Source: Dialister pneumosintes
Lineage (GTDB): Bacteria; Bacillota; Negativicutes; Veillonellales; Dialisteraceae
Length of the DNA: 64,000 bases
Assembly (NCBI RefSeq): GCF_001717505.1
Contig: NZ_CP017037.1
Span: 411,001 to 475,000 of the forward strand
Direction: 5' to 3'
In this document: piece after piece, positions 47,335 to 57,374 of the stretch
How the letters are laid out: every line of letters begins with the position of its first letter
Numbering within the stretch: the first letter of the stretch is position 1
The notes under the pieces: model-generated
The model's database searches: none
What the model was told of the DNA's origin: nothing
Seen by the model: the letters and a program-made list of their open reading frames with translations, nothing else
Made by a program: the position numbers and the translations under genes

Positions 47335-47802
47335 ATGAACATTATTTCAGGCATTTACAATGATAACTCCATTCGTGTAGGAATCGTAGCTTCTCGTTTT
47401 AATGAAATTATTGTATCTAAATTAATTGATGGAGCAGTTGATGGGCTTTCTCGTCATGGAGTAGATTTAGATACTGTAGATTTAGCTTGGGTTCCAGGGG
47501 CTTTCGAGGTTCCACTTACTGCACAAAAAATGGCTCAAAGCGGTCGTTATGATGCAGTAATTTGTTTAGGAGCTGTTATTCGAGGAGAAACAGATCATTA
47601 TGAACATGTAGCTTCTGAAGTAACGAAAGGTATAGCACAGGTAGCTTTAAGGGCAGATATTCCTATTTTATATGGAATACTTACAACGGATACTGTAGAA
47701 CAGGCTCTAAATCGTGCAGGGCTTAAAGCGGGAAATAAAGGATTTGAATGTGCAATGGATGCTATCGAATTAACTAATCTTTTTAAGAAATTAAAAAAAT
47801 AA
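47335..47802 (+). CDS. ribH: 6,7-dimethyl-8-ribityllumazine synthase
   Basis: RibH joins the two intermediates into lumazine, the substrate of RibE, as a 60-mer capsid. The 155-residue protein shows [30 protein letters not shown] (with the catalytic His) and [13 protein letters not shown] 47335 follows AAAGGAG; an upstream ATG at 47314 is rejected. Last gene of the rib operon before a palindromic terminator. Confidence 0.97.
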   Translation: MNIISGIYNDNSIRVGIVASRFNEIIVSKLIDGAVDGLSRHGVDLDTVDLAWVPGAFEVPLTAQKMAQSGRYDAVICLGAVIRGETDHYEHVASEVTKGIAQVALRADIPILYGILTTDTVEQALNRAGLKAGNKGFECAMDAIELTNLFKKLKK

Positions 47803-47804
47803 AT

Positions 47805-47844
47805 ATAATAAAACCTGAAATTAGCTAATTTCAGGTTTTATTAT
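47805..47844. terminator. terminator after ribH, 40-base perfect palindrome
   Basis: Bases 47805-47844 are fully self-complementary about TTAGCTAA, with AATAAAACCTGAAA on the left and the complement on the right. Confidence 0.85.
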
Positions 47845-47955
47845 TTGAAAAACTATAAAAAAGAAAGTAATTACTTTAAAAGAAATAAATTATATGTTCA
47901 TCACATAAAATACAGTATAATAAAGAATAACTGTTAATAAAAGAGGTGGAATATA

Positions 47956-48573
47956 ATGAGTACAAAAGAAGAAAAATTTTTAGAATCTCTTCGTGATTAT
48001 ATCAAATATTGTGGAAGAGCAGGAGAAATTTTAGATTCTATTATGTCAGAAAAAGTGAGTTCTGAAGAAGGTTTTTCCGCTTTACGTAATATCAAAAGAG
48101 AAGGTCGTACTTTGCAAACGCAACTTATAGAGCGTTTATATAAAGCATTTAAAACACCGTCTTTGGCAAATGAAGCCAGAGGATTGGTTGTACGTTTAGA
48201 TTTACTTATCAACGGTAGTAAAGATGTAGCTAATACACTGAGCATTTTTGATAAAGGAGAAAAAAAGCCGGAAGGTATTGTTTTAATGGCCAAATTAAAT
48301 AAACATGCAGTGATAGAATTAGTAAAAATTATTAACTATACGGTAGATGTTACTGCAAATTATATGAAAATGGAGGCTCGCTGCCAAAAAATTTATTCTA
48401 TGGAAGAACGTGGCGATGATACCTATAGAGAAACACTTAGTGACTTATTTTATAAAAACAATGATGTAATGTATGCACTTAGATGGAAAGAAATATTGGT
48501 GGATTTAGAAAGCATCTTAGATGCTTGCGCAGGTATTGTACCTCGTTTTCAACGACTTATTTCGGATATGTAA
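47956..48573 (+). CDS. DUF47 family PhoU-like protein
   Basis: The 205-residue helical protein has the DUF47 motif MEERGDDTYRETLSDLF, and later RWKEILVDLESILDACAG. DUF47 proteins resemble PhoU and are usually cotranscribed with a Pit-type phosphate permease; none is adjacent here, so this copy is an orphan. Role in phosphate sensing or transport is a family inference. ATG 47956 follows AGAGGTGG. The broken kinase gene starts 30 bases downstream. Confidence 0.82.
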   Translation: MSTKEEKFLESLRDYIKYCGRAGEILDSIMSEKVSSEEGFSALRNIKREGRTLQTQLIERLYKAFKTPSLANEARGLVVRLDLLINGSKDVANTLSIFDKGEKKPEGIVLMAKLNKHAVIELVKIINYTVDVTANYMKMEARCQKIYSMEERGDDTYRETLSDLFYKNNDVMYALRWKEILVDLESILDACAGIVPRFQRLISDM

Positions 48574-48603
48574 GTCCTATTATAAATCGGGAGTATATAT
48601 ATT

Positions 48604-49455
48604 ATGTCTATTCCGAAAGTATTAGCTATTCATGATATGAGTTGTGTAGGGAAAGCAGCTTTAACTGTGATACTTCCTATATTGGCTGCTTGTGGTGTAG
48701 AAGCAGTACCGCTTCCTACTGCTATTTTAAGTAATCATTTGGCTTTTCCTCATGTAGAGAAATTTGATTTTACATCATATATGCATGCATTTATGAATGT
48801 TTGGTCACAAAATTAAACTACATTCCATGCTATTTATAGCGGATATTTAGCATCGCCAAAACAAATTCAAATTGTTGAAGATGCTATTTCTCGTTATAAA
48901 ATAAAAAAATCTATTATAATGATTGATCCTGTTATGGGGGATAAAGGAAAACTCTATAAAGGTTATGAACATGACATGGTTTTAGGTATGAAGCATTTGA
49001 TTTCCTATGCAGATATTATAAAACCTAATTATACAGAAGCTTGTTTTTTATGTGATATACCTGAAGAAAGTACTAAAATTCCCACTGAAAATACGATAAA
49101 TATACTATTTGAGAATCTTAGGAAGAAAGTTCATAATAATATTATTACATCTATTCCCACTTCCAATCAGATGTTTCGTAATATATTTTGGGATGGTGAT
49201 AAAGGAGAAAAAGGAGAAGTTTCTTTTCCTTTGATACCGGTTAAAACGTATGGTACCGGTGATATATTTAGTTCTATTATTATAGCGGCAAGTTTAAAAC
49301 AAATTCCACTTTCTAAAGCAGTAGCTATTGCTACCGATTTTCTTAACGAGGTAATCAAATTTACATGGGAAGAAAAAAGCAATCCACTAGAAGGAATTTG
49401 TTTTGAACAAGAACTATCGAAACTAATTCAATCAATGAAACAGGAGGATATATGA
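48604..49455 (+). pseudogene. pyridoxamine/pyridoxal kinase-like gene interrupted by an in-frame stop
   Basis: The two open segments are in the same frame, split only by TAA at 48814-48816. Before it, SIPKVLAIHDMSCVGKAALT begins a PdxY/ThiD-type kinase; after it come AIYSGYLASPKQI, MIDPVMGDKGKLYKG, KPNYTEA and YGTGDIF with the usual anion-hole. Without the stop the product would be about 283 residues, full length, so it is a nonsense mutation rather than a deletion. The later half may still be translated, but would lack the substrate-binding N-terminus. The stop overlaps folP (ATGA), so expression of the operon could be affected. Confidence 0.85.
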
Positions 49456-50309
49456 ACATTATTCCGGTCAAAAGAAATTATATATGGAAAGATGGAAAAA
49501 CACTTTCTATCGGTAATCACGCTCTTATTATGGGGATTCTTAATGTAACTCCGGATTCTTTTTCTGATGGAGGGAATTGGAATACAAAATCACAAGCAAG
49601 AATACGTACTGTTCAAATGATTAAAGAGGGCGCCGCTCTTATTGATGTGGGGGCGGAATCTACTCGTCCGGGAAGTACTCCACTTAGTGCAAAAGAAGAG
49701 TGGGAGCGATTAATACATTTTTTACCGGAAGTTTTAAAAAATACGACAGTTCCTTTATCCGTGGATACCTATCATTATGAAAATGCAGATAAAGCAATGT
49801 CTTTAGGTGCTCATATTATGAATGATATCTGGGGATTGCAAAGTGACGATGGCAGCATGGCACGCGTAGCTGCCGAACATCAATGTCCGGTTATTGTTAT
49901 GCACAATCAAGAAAAAGAATATGCCGAAAAAGATATTATAGAAAACATGAAGTGTTTTTTTGATAAATCAATACATATTGCTCAAAAGTTTGGGATTAAA
50001 GATGAAAATATTATTTTAGACCCAGGTATTGGTTTTGGTAAAACCAGGGAACAAGATCTAGAAGTATTACAGAAAATGGATCAATTAGTTTCTGATTTTT
50101 CTTACCCTTGGCTTCTTGCAGCTAGTCGAAAACGTATTGTAGGAAATACCTTAGGGATTACAGATCCAACCCAAAGAGATGAAGGAACCGGTGCTATTTC
50201 ATTATGGGGGATTGAACATGGATGTTCTATGGTACGAGTTCATAATGTGGCACTTAATTTCAGATTGATTCGTATGTGGGAAGCACTTCACGGTGTAAAA
50301 GGGGAATAA
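49452..50309 (+). CDS. folP: dihydropteroate synthase
   Basis: FolP condenses p-aminobenzoate with the pterin pyrophosphate, the sulfonamide target. The 285-residue protein has MGILNVTPDSFSDGG (residues 27-41) and GAESTRPGSTPLSAKEE, then the later SRKRIVGNTLG. The start ATG overlaps the stop of the broken kinase gene. It forms a folate gene cluster with folB and folK. Confidence 0.97.
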   Translation: MNIIPVKRNYIWKDGKTLSIGNHALIMGILNVTPDSFSDGGNWNTKSQARIRTVQMIKEGAALIDVGAESTRPGSTPLSAKEEWERLIHFLPEVLKNTTVPLSVDTYHYENADKAMSLGAHIMNDIWGLQSDDGSMARVAAEHQCPVIVMHNQEKEYAEKDIIENMKCFFDKSIHIAQKFGIKDENIILDPGIGFGKTREQDLEVLQKMDQLVSDFSYPWLLAASRKRIVGNTLGITDPTQRDEGTGAISLWGIEHGCSMVRVHNVALNFRLIRMWEALHGVKGE

Positions 50310-50311
50310 AT

Positions 50312-50671
50312 ATGGATAAAATTATCCTAAAAGGAATGGAGTTTTATGCCTATCACGGTGTAATGAAAGAAGAACAACGTTTAGGGCAACGTTTTATAGT
50401 AGATATTACTATGATTTTATCTTTGCAGGAAGCCGGAGAAACGGAAGTTTTATCAAAAACAGTAAACTATGCAGAAGTTTATGAACTTTGTAAAAGTATT
50501 GTAATGACAAGTTCAGTACAACTTATAGAACGTTTAGCATGGTTGATTAATAAAGATGTGATGCATAGATATCCACAGATAGCACAGGTCATTACAACCG
50601 TACATAAGCCGTCTGCACCGGTAGGAGGTTTATTTAATGATGTGTCTGTAACTTTAGAGAAAGTAAGATAA
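50312..50671 (+). CDS. folB: dihydroneopterin aldolase
   Basis: FolB converts dihydroneopterin to 6-hydroxymethyl-dihydropterin. The 119-residue protein starts at ATG 50312, two bases after the folP stop (AAGGGGAA precedes). It shows the family marks GMEFYAYHGVMKEEQRLGQ and KPSAPVGGLFNDVSV. folK follows after one base. Confidence 0.95.
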   Translation: MDKIILKGMEFYAYHGVMKEEQRLGQRFIVDITMILSLQEAGETEVLSKTVNYAEVYELCKSIVMTSSVQLIERLAWLINKDVMHRYPQIAQVITTVHKPSAPVGGLFNDVSVTLEKVR

Positions 50672-50672
50672 A

Positions 50673-51161
50673 ATGAAAGAACTTTATATTTCTTTTGGTT
50701 CTAATGTGGGGGATTCTATTTCTATATTTCGTGATGCTGTTAATGTACTTTCTAAAGTATCCGGACTGTATATTCAAAAAAAATCTTCTCTTTATGAAAC
50801 GGAACCTTGGGGAAAGATAGACCAAAACAAATTTTTAAATGCAGTCATTAAAGTTACTTATGAAGGCAATGTAGAACATTTATTATTGGAATTGTTAAAA
50901 ATAGAGAAGCTATTTGGCAGAAAACGTATTATACACTGGGGACCTCGTACCTTAGATCTTGATTTGTTATATGGGGAGAATGTTGTCTGCCAAACAGCTC
51001 TGTTACAATTACCGCATCCTTATTTTTGGGATCGGCTTTTTGTGTTGATTCCTTTAGCAGAAATTACGCCTTCTTTTAGCTATCGAAATCAACTAATTAT
51101 GGATAGAATTAATGAATTGGGGAATGTTGGTGTGATAAAGAAAGAAGGCTGCATTTGGTAA
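50673..51161 (+). CDS. folK: 2-amino-4-hydroxy-6-hydroxymethyldihydropteridine pyrophosphokinase
   Basis: FolK pyrophosphorylates the pterin before FolP acts. The 162-residue protein has SFGSNVGDSISIFRDAV near the N-terminus and the signature HWGPRTLDLDLLYG, with HPYFWDRLFVLIPLAEI near the end. The stop overlaps the ATG of mfd (TAATG), so the repair gene is in the same operon. Confidence 0.96.
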   Translation: MKELYISFGSNVGDSISIFRDAVNVLSKVSGLYIQKKSSLYETEPWGKIDQNKFLNAVIKVTYEGNVEHLLLELLKIEKLFGRKRIIHWGPRTLDLDLLYGENVVCQTALLQLPHPYFWDRLFVLIPLAEITPSFSYRNQLIMDRINELGNVGVIKKEGCIW

Positions 51162-54100
51162 TGAATGTTAAAAAAGAAATAAAGAAAGAAGTTTCTAGTC
51201 AATCGATTACTGCTGATAATATAGGACCTTATTTGTGTAAACATATAAAATATAATTTTTTTCCAAAGAGTGAGATTTTTCATGAAGGCACTGAACATGT
51301 ATTATTTACCGGTGTAGCTGATTCACAAAAAGCCTTAATAATAGCTATGATTGCACAAGAATATAAACATCCTTTAGTTATTGTGGCACCTACCAATAAA
51401 GATTTATACACTTGGGAAGAGAATCTTCGTTTTTTTATGCCTTCTATCCCTATGTATAATTTTTCTGTTGTAGAAAAATCGGATATATCTGTTGCTTTTA
51501 CAGGAACCGAACGGTTGCGAGAGCGTATGCGTGCACTATCGGCTTTACTAAATCAAGAAACTTGCGTAATTTTAGCTTCTGCTGTAGAGGCGGTACAAAA
51601 ATTGCCTTCTGCCAATCAAATAATAGAACACAGCAAGTATGTATCTGTAGCGCAAATTATTGATAGAGAAGATTTTATTTCCGATTTAGTAAGTATGGGC
51701 TATGAACGAGTCGACCAAGTACAGCGTACCGGACATTTTTCTGTACGTGGAGATATTATGGATGTCTTTCCTATTAATGAAGAATATCCGTTACGTATTG
51801 AGTTTTTTGATGATGAAGTGGATGGAATACGTTTTTTTGATACCGATACACAACGGTCAATTAAAGAGTTAAAAGAAACACGAGTTTTACCTATTAGTTA
51901 TGCAGAGGAAAATGCTTGCCTTTCTGATTATATTAATGAGGGAATTCTTATTTTAGATGAGCTTCACCATGGAGAGAAACAGGTAAAAAGTTACTTAAAA
52001 GAGGAAAAAATAAATTGTACGCATACTTGGAATTGGAAAGAATTTGTTAAGAAACATGCAATTTCCAAACAAATAGTATTTACCCTTATTCATCGAAGTA
52101 TTCCTGAAATTTCCTTTAATCAAGAAATAAATTGGCAAGGTCAAACTATGACTAATTATCAATGCCAAATCCCTTTATTTATATCAGAATTAAAACGATT
52201 ACTCTTGAATGAATGGAATATTGTGATTGTTTCTCCTACCGATTCAGAGTATCAACAAATTCAGGGATATTTATCAGAAGCAAATATTCTTTTCTCAGAA
52301 GAATTAGAAATAGGGAAAGTGTTTCTTTCTCATGGAACCATTTCTAATGGGTTTGAACTTTCTTCTTGCAAATTGGTAGTTATAGCAGCTAAGGATATTT
52401 TGGGGAGGCAGAAAACCAAACGTTACAATAAAAAAAAGCAAGGGCAACAAATCCGATATTTCTCGGATTTAAATGTTGGGGATTATGTAGTACAAAATGT
52501 ACATGGGATTGGACGTTATGTAGGTATGCGTACTATTGAAATCGATGGTATACATAGAGACTATGTAACTATTCAGTATGCAGGATCCGACAAACTATAT
52601 TTGCCTATGAACCAAATTTATACATTAGAAAAATATATTGGTCCGGAAGGTACAACACCGGTTTTACACAAAATGGGTGGGGTGCAATGGGAAAAAGTAA
52701 AAACGAAAGCAAGTAAGTCCATTCGTGATATGGCAGAGCGACTTTTAGCTATTTATGCGAAGAGAGAATTAGCTAAGGGCATTGCATTTGATACTGATAA
52801 TTTTATGCAGCGAGAGTTTGAGGATGGTTTCCCCTATGTAGAAACTCCCGATCAGCTAATTGCTATTGAGAAAATAAAAGAGGTTATGGAAAAGCCACAA
52901 CCTATGGATATGCTTCTTTGCGGAGATGTAGGCTTTGGTAAAACAGAAGTGGCTATGAGAGCAGTTTTTAAATGTGTTATGAGTGGATATCAATCGATGG
53001 TTCTTGTTCCTACTACCGTTTTATCACAACAACACTATAAAAATTTTGTACAACGTATGGAACCGTTTGGAATTCGTATAGCGGTCATGAATCGTTTTGT
53101 GTCAATTAAAAATAGAAATGATATATTACGAAAAATGGCAAGTGGAGAACTGGATGTATTAATTGGTACACATGCTATTTTAAATAAAAAATTGCAATGT
53201 CATAAGTTAGGACTGCTGGTAGTTGATGAAGAACAACGATTTGGTGTTGCACAAAAAGAAAAATGGAAATCTTGGTCAGAAGGAATTGATATTCTTACTC
53301 TTTCTGCTACGCCTATTCCGAGAACTTTGCATATGAGTCTTACCGGGGTGAGAGATATGGTTACTATTACGCAAGCTCCATCCAATCGCCATGCTATACA
53401 GACTTATGTTACGGAGTATGATGATAATTTGGTAAGAAATGCTATTATGCGAGAAAAGGAGCGTTCCGGACAAGTATACTTTGTATACAATCGTATTGAT
53501 ACAATAGAGGCGATGGCACATCATTTAAAACAAATTTTACCGGAAGATATTTCTATTGTTATTGCACATGGACGTATGGATGGAAAGCAATTAGAAAATA
53601 TTATGATGGATTTTTATGCCGGTAAATTTGATGTATTGCTTTGTACAACTTTAGTAGAAAATGGATTAGATCAACCCAACGCCAATACTATGTTAGTTTA
53701 TGACGCAGATCGGATGGGGTTGTCACAAATTTATCAAATGCGAGGACGTGTAGGACGTTCTGAAAAAATTGCAAGAGCTTATTTTTTCTATAGAAAAGGA
53801 AAAATTCTTAATGAAGTAGCAGAAAAAAGATTGGAAACAATTAGGGAATTTACTGAATTGGGGAGCGGATTTAAAATTGCAATGCGAGACTTGGAAATTC
53901 GCGGAGCCGGAAATTTGTTAGGCGCCGCTCAACATGGTAATATTGCCAACATAGGATTTATGACTTATTGCAATATGTTACATGATGCTATTCATGAATT
54001 AAAGGCAGAAAGAGATAATATACCGATTCCTAAAAAACTACCTAATACTACATTAGAATTTAGACAGGATGCATATATTGATTCTGCCTATATTCAAAAC

Positions 54101-54493
54101 GAAGAACAAAAGTTGGAAATTTATCATAGATTAGCTATTGCAACTACAGAGGAAGAACTATCTGAACTTTTAGATGAAATTATTGATAGATTTGGAAATC
54201 CTACAACAGCGGTAACTAAATTATTTTCTTCAGCTAAAGTGCGGATACAAGCAAGAAATCTAGGAATTGGAAGTATTATAGATGAGGGAGAGTCTTATTT
54301 GATTACTTGGGCAGATATAGACTTTATAAAAGGATGGAATCCTTTACATCTTCCTGTACATTATTTAGAGATGATTCATATTTTACCGGGAAGTCCTTCT
54401 CGTGTTAGAATAGACAAAGTTAAAATGAAAACAGATTTTTTAACTTGGATGCAGGATTTGTTTTATCAAATAAATAAGCAAAGGACTCATTAA
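51161..54493 (+). CDS. mfd: transcription-repair coupling factor
   Basis: Mfd removes RNA polymerase stalled at lesions and recruits UvrA. The 1110-residue protein has the UvrB-like N-terminal domain, an RNAP-interaction domain with LNVGDYVVQNVHGIGRYVG, and the translocase: GDVGFGKT at residues 588-595, DEEQ at 689-692, LSATPIPRTLHMSL, and the C-terminal TRG and D7 regions (GAGNLLGAAQHG). ATG 51161 shares a base with the folK stop, preferred to the TTG at 51155. Confidence 0.96.
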   Translation: MNVKKEIKKEVSSQSITADNIGPYLCKHIKYNFFPKSEIFHEGTEHVLFTGVADSQKALIIAMIAQEYKHPLVIVAPTNKDLYTWEENLRFFMPSIPMYNFSVVEKSDISVAFTGTERLRERMRALSALLNQETCVILASAVEAVQKLPSANQIIEHSKYVSVAQIIDREDFISDLVSMGYERVDQVQRTGHFSVRGDIMDVFPINEEYPLRIEFFDDEVDGIRFFDTDTQRSIKELKETRVLPISYAEENACLSDYINEGILILDELHHGEKQVKSYLKEEKINCTHTWNWKEFVKKHAISKQIVFTLIHRSIPEISFNQEINWQGQTMTNYQCQIPLFISELKRLLLNEWNIVIVSPTDSEYQQIQGYLSEANILFSEELEIGKVFLSHGTISNGFELSSCKLVVIAAKDILGRQKTKRYNKKKQGQQIRYFSDLNVGDYVVQNVHGIGRYVGMRTIEIDGIHRDYVTIQYAGSDKLYLPMNQIYTLEKYIGPEGTTPVLHKMGGVQWEKVKTKASKSIRDMAERLLAIYAKRELAKGIAFDTDNFMQREFEDGFPYVETPDQLIAIEKIKEVMEKPQPMDMLLCGDVGFGKTEVAMRAVFKCVMSGYQSMVLVPTTVLSQQHYKNFVQRMEPFGIRIAVMNRFVSIKNRNDILRKMASGELDVLIGTHAILNKKLQCHKLGLLVVDEEQRFGVAQKEKWKSWSEGIDILTLSATPIPRTLHMSLTGVRDMVTITQAPSNRHAIQTYVTEYDDNLVRNAIMREKERSGQVYFVYNRIDTIEAMAHHLKQILPEDISIVIAHGRMDGKQLENIMMDFYAGKFDVLLCTTLVENGLDQPNANTMLVYDADRMGLSQIYQMRGRVGRSEKIARAYFFYRKGKILNEVAEKRLETIREFTELGSGFKIAMRDLEIRGAGNLLGAAQHGNIANIGFMTYCNMLHDAIHELKAERDNIPIPKKLPNTTLEFRQDAYIDSAYIQNEEQKLEIYHRLAIATTEEELSELLDEIIDRFGNPTTAVTKLFSSAKVRIQARNLGIGSIIDEGESYLITWADIDFIKGWNPLHLPVHYLEMIHILPGSPSRVRIDKVKMKTDFLTWMQDLFYQINKQRTH

Positions 54494-54547
54494 TATACTG
54501 AATCCTGGAGAAATTTTTAATTACTGAATGTAGATAGGAAAAAGATT

Positions 54548-56146
54548 ATGAGTAAAAACTCTTTTATCCGTGGTGCGTTAATTCTTACGATAGCAGGAAT
54601 TATTGTTAAATTTATAGGTGCATTTAGCCGTATCTATTTATCACGTTTGCTTGGTGGTGAAGGTATTGGGCTTTATCAAATGGCATATCCGATTTACTTG
54701 CTGTGTTTATCTGTATCTTCTGCAGGTCTTCCGGTTGCTATTTCTATTATGGTTGCAGAAAAAAATGCTATTCATGATTATGTGGGTGGACAGCGAGTAT
54801 TTAAAATATCTTTGACAGTGTTAACACTTACCGGGTTATTTTTTAGTATCGCTTTATTCTTTGGAGCAAGTTGGCTTATCGATAATCATATTGTACGTGA
54901 TGCGAGAGCTTATTGGTCTTTAATTGCATTGGCACCTGCTGTTTTTTGTGCGACAATCGTTGCCACTATGCGTGGATATTTTCAAGGTTTACAGGATATG
55001 ATGCCTACCGCTGTTTCTCAAATTGTAGAGCAGCTTGTTCGTGTAGTAACTATGATTGGATTGGCTATCATTCTTTTACCTAAAGGATTGGAGTATGGTG
55101 CTGCAGGAGCTACTTTAGGTGCAGCACCCGGGGCATTAATCGCTATTTTTGTATTGCTTTGGTATTATTGGATAGAAAGAAAAACAAGAAAAGAATTATA
55201 TCTAACGCAAAATAAATCAATTGTTCCGGATAGCACATTTACTATCCTAAAACGACTAATAATATTGGCAATTCCTGTGTCTCTTGCCAATATTATGGTA
55301 CCTATTGTATCAAGTATTGATCTTTTGATTGTACCTAAACGATTGGAAGTCGCAGGTTTTACTGTAGAGCAAGCTACTACTCTATTTGGTTATTTAACAG
55401 GAATGGCTACTTCTTTAATTAACATGCCTACGATTGTAACAGCTGCTTTTGCAGCAAGTTTAGTTCCCGGAATTTCAGAAGCGAATATAAAAAAAGATTT
55501 TGATACTGTACGTAAACGTACGCAAACAGCTATGCGTTTAGCATGTATCATTACCATTCCGGCTTTTGTCGGATTATGCGTTATTGCAACACCCATTTCT
55601 ACTTTATTGTATGCCATTCCGGATGCAGGACCTTGTATTGCTGTTATGAGTTTAGGTGTGTTTTTCTTAGGGATACAACAAGTAACAACCGGTGTGTTAC
55701 AAGGACTTGGAAAAACAGCGATTCCTTTTATTAATATGGTGGCTAGTGCTTTTATTAAGATTGGATTATCTTGGTATTTAACAGCCATTCCATCTTTGGG
55801 TGTTTTAGGTAGCGCCTGGGCAACTAATGCTGATTTTGGCATTGCTGCACTTTTGAATTTAGTTTGTTTATATAAAATTATGGAATATAAGATGGATTGG
55901 ATTCATACGGGTAAAGTATTCTTATCTTCTGCTATTATGGGGAGTGCCGTATGGTTTAGCTATGAAGGAATTTTACAAGTGACTCATAGTAATACCTTAT
56001 CCTCTTTGCTTTCCATTGTACTTGGAGGAATTGTGTTTTTAGTGGCAGTTTTAATTACTAAAACAGTTACAGCTCAAGATGTAAGAGAAATGCCTAAAGT
56101 AGGGAATCAATTAGCAAATATAATTGAAAAGTTGACTTGGAAATAA
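54548..56146 (+). CDS. SpoVB/MurJ-like polysaccharide flippase (MOP superfamily)
   Basis: The 532-residue protein has about 14 hydrophobic helices, starting with KNSFIRGALILTIAGIIVKF and containing SRLLGGEGIGLYQMAYP. Later stretches are IAIPVSLANIMVPIVSSID and VTTGVLQGLGKTAIPF. These match the SpoVB/YtgP group of MOP flippases, which move lipid-linked precursors across the membrane; many Firmicutes use such proteins for lipid II. Whether this one is the essential lipid II flippase is not shown. The gene follows mfd and ends in a terminator. Confidence 0.88.
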   Translation: MSKNSFIRGALILTIAGIIVKFIGAFSRIYLSRLLGGEGIGLYQMAYPIYLLCLSVSSAGLPVAISIMVAEKNAIHDYVGGQRVFKISLTVLTLTGLFFSIALFFGASWLIDNHIVRDARAYWSLIALAPAVFCATIVATMRGYFQGLQDMMPTAVSQIVEQLVRVVTMIGLAIILLPKGLEYGAAGATLGAAPGALIAIFVLLWYYWIERKTRKELYLTQNKSIVPDSTFTILKRLIILAIPVSLANIMVPIVSSIDLLIVPKRLEVAGFTVEQATTLFGYLTGMATSLINMPTIVTAAFAASLVPGISEANIKKDFDTVRKRTQTAMRLACIITIPAFVGLCVIATPISTLLYAIPDAGPCIAVMSLGVFFLGIQQVTTGVLQGLGKTAIPFINMVASAFIKIGLSWYLTAIPSLGVLGSAWATNADFGIAALLNLVCLYKIMEYKMDWIHTGKVFLSSAIMGSAVWFSYEGILQVTHSNTLSSLLSIVLGGIVFLVAVLITKTVTAQDVREMPKVGNQLANIIEKLTWK

Positions 56147-56150
56147 ATAG

Positions 56151-56185
56151 TGGGTAAGCAAATAAACTGTTAATTTGCTTACCCA
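56151..56185. terminator. terminator after the flippase gene
   Basis: TGGGTAAGCAAAT pairs with ATTTGCTTACCCA around a nine-base loop, starting four bases after the stop. Confidence 0.8.
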
Positions 56186-56222
56186 TTTGTTATAGAATCA
56201 TTATTAAAAAATTGAGGCAATT

Positions 56223-57344
56223 ATGAATCTAGGTAGAATATATGAGATTTTAGATAAGTACAAGTTGTCTACGTCTAATCCAATGACAATTATTACCGGA
56301 TTAGCTTTTGAAACTTTGTCTTTTTATCCGGTACAAACTATAGTTATTTATGATATAGGAAAAGAAAGTTATGATAAAATTGCAGAACGCCTTTTAAATT
56401 TTTTTACTCCGGAATCTATTTTATGGGAAATAGATAAACAAGGGAATCGGATTGACATGACGGTGGCTACATTTTTTAAAAGAAATAATTTACCTGAAAT
56501 CATTATTTTAGATTTAAAGGAAATGCATCGAAAAGAAGAAAGTTTATTTTCACTTGATGCTATTGATGAGGTAATGGATGTTTTGTTATCTAAAAATGGA
56601 TGCCCATGGGATTTACAACAAACACATCAAACATTAAAAACTTATTTTATTCAAGAAGTATATGAGGTAATTGACGCGATTAATGAAGAGAATTCTTTAC
56701 ATTTACAGGAAGAGCTTGGAGATTGTTTATATCAAATTATATTTCATGCTAAATTAGCAGAGAAAGAAGGCTGGTTTACTATGCAGGATGTGATAGATTC
56801 TATCTCTAAAAAAATGAAAGAAAGACATCCTCTATTATTTAATTTTAATCCGGATTCTATCTCTTTTGAACCCGGATTAAATTGGGAAGATCAAAAAAAT
56901 AAAATTAAAAAACGTAAATATTTATTGGATGGAATACCTAAATGCTTGCCAAGCCTGCTTTTAGCGTGTATAATTCATAAGAAAGTGAGTTCTACCGAGA
57001 CTCAAAATACCGAGAGTGGTCACCTAACCAACGGTCGCTTCGAATCCTCTTGGAAGTCTGCCATTGGATTGGCATTGACAGAAGATGGAGAGAAAACGAA
57101 CAACAACTACGGTAAACTGCTTTTTGATTTAGTAGCTGGAGTCCTGGATGAAGGAGTGGATCCCGAATTAGCTTTACATGAGTTTTGTGTGAATTATATG
57201 AGAACATTTACGCAATGGGAAGACTCTATAAAAACAAATAATCCTACTACTACATTCACAAACAGTGATATACGAAAGTTATGGGCGATATCTCAAAAAA
57301 GAACCTCGGCTAATAACTCGGAAGAATCACAAGGCGGGGATTGA
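56223..57344 (+). CDS. mazG: nucleoside triphosphate pyrophosphohydrolase MazG
   Basis: MazG hydrolyses (d)NTPs, including abnormal ones, to monophosphates. The 373-residue protein has an N-terminal part (about 1-115) with no motif I can name, then the MazG domain: GCPWDLQQTHQTLK at about 126, FIQEVYEVIDA with the first E-x-x-E set and EELGDCLYQII with the second. The C-terminal repeat is much altered, with an unusual Asn/Thr/Ser-rich stretch (about 257-292) before GKLLFDLVAGVLDEGVDPELAL. HU follows after 30 bases. Confidence 0.85.
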   Translation: MNLGRIYEILDKYKLSTSNPMTIITGLAFETLSFYPVQTIVIYDIGKESYDKIAERLLNFFTPESILWEIDKQGNRIDMTVATFFKRNNLPEIIILDLKEMHRKEESLFSLDAIDEVMDVLLSKNGCPWDLQQTHQTLKTYFIQEVYEVIDAINEENSLHLQEELGDCLYQIIFHAKLAEKEGWFTMQDVIDSISKKMKERHPLLFNFNPDSISFEPGLNWEDQKNKIKKRKYLLDGIPKCLPSLLLACIIHKKVSSTETQNTESGHLTNGRFESSWKSAIGLALTEDGEKTNNNYGKLLFDLVAGVLDEGVDPELALHEFCVNYMRTFTQWEDSIKTNNPTTTFTNSDIRKLWAISQKRTSANNSEESQGGD

Positions 57345-57374
57345 CCCGTTTTATTTAAAGGAGGAACCTCTATT

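Noticed and set aside
55390-55842. 150-codon minus-strand frame inside the flippase gene
   Set aside because: Antisense shadow of a clear membrane-protein gene; composition mirrors the codon bias of the + strand gene.
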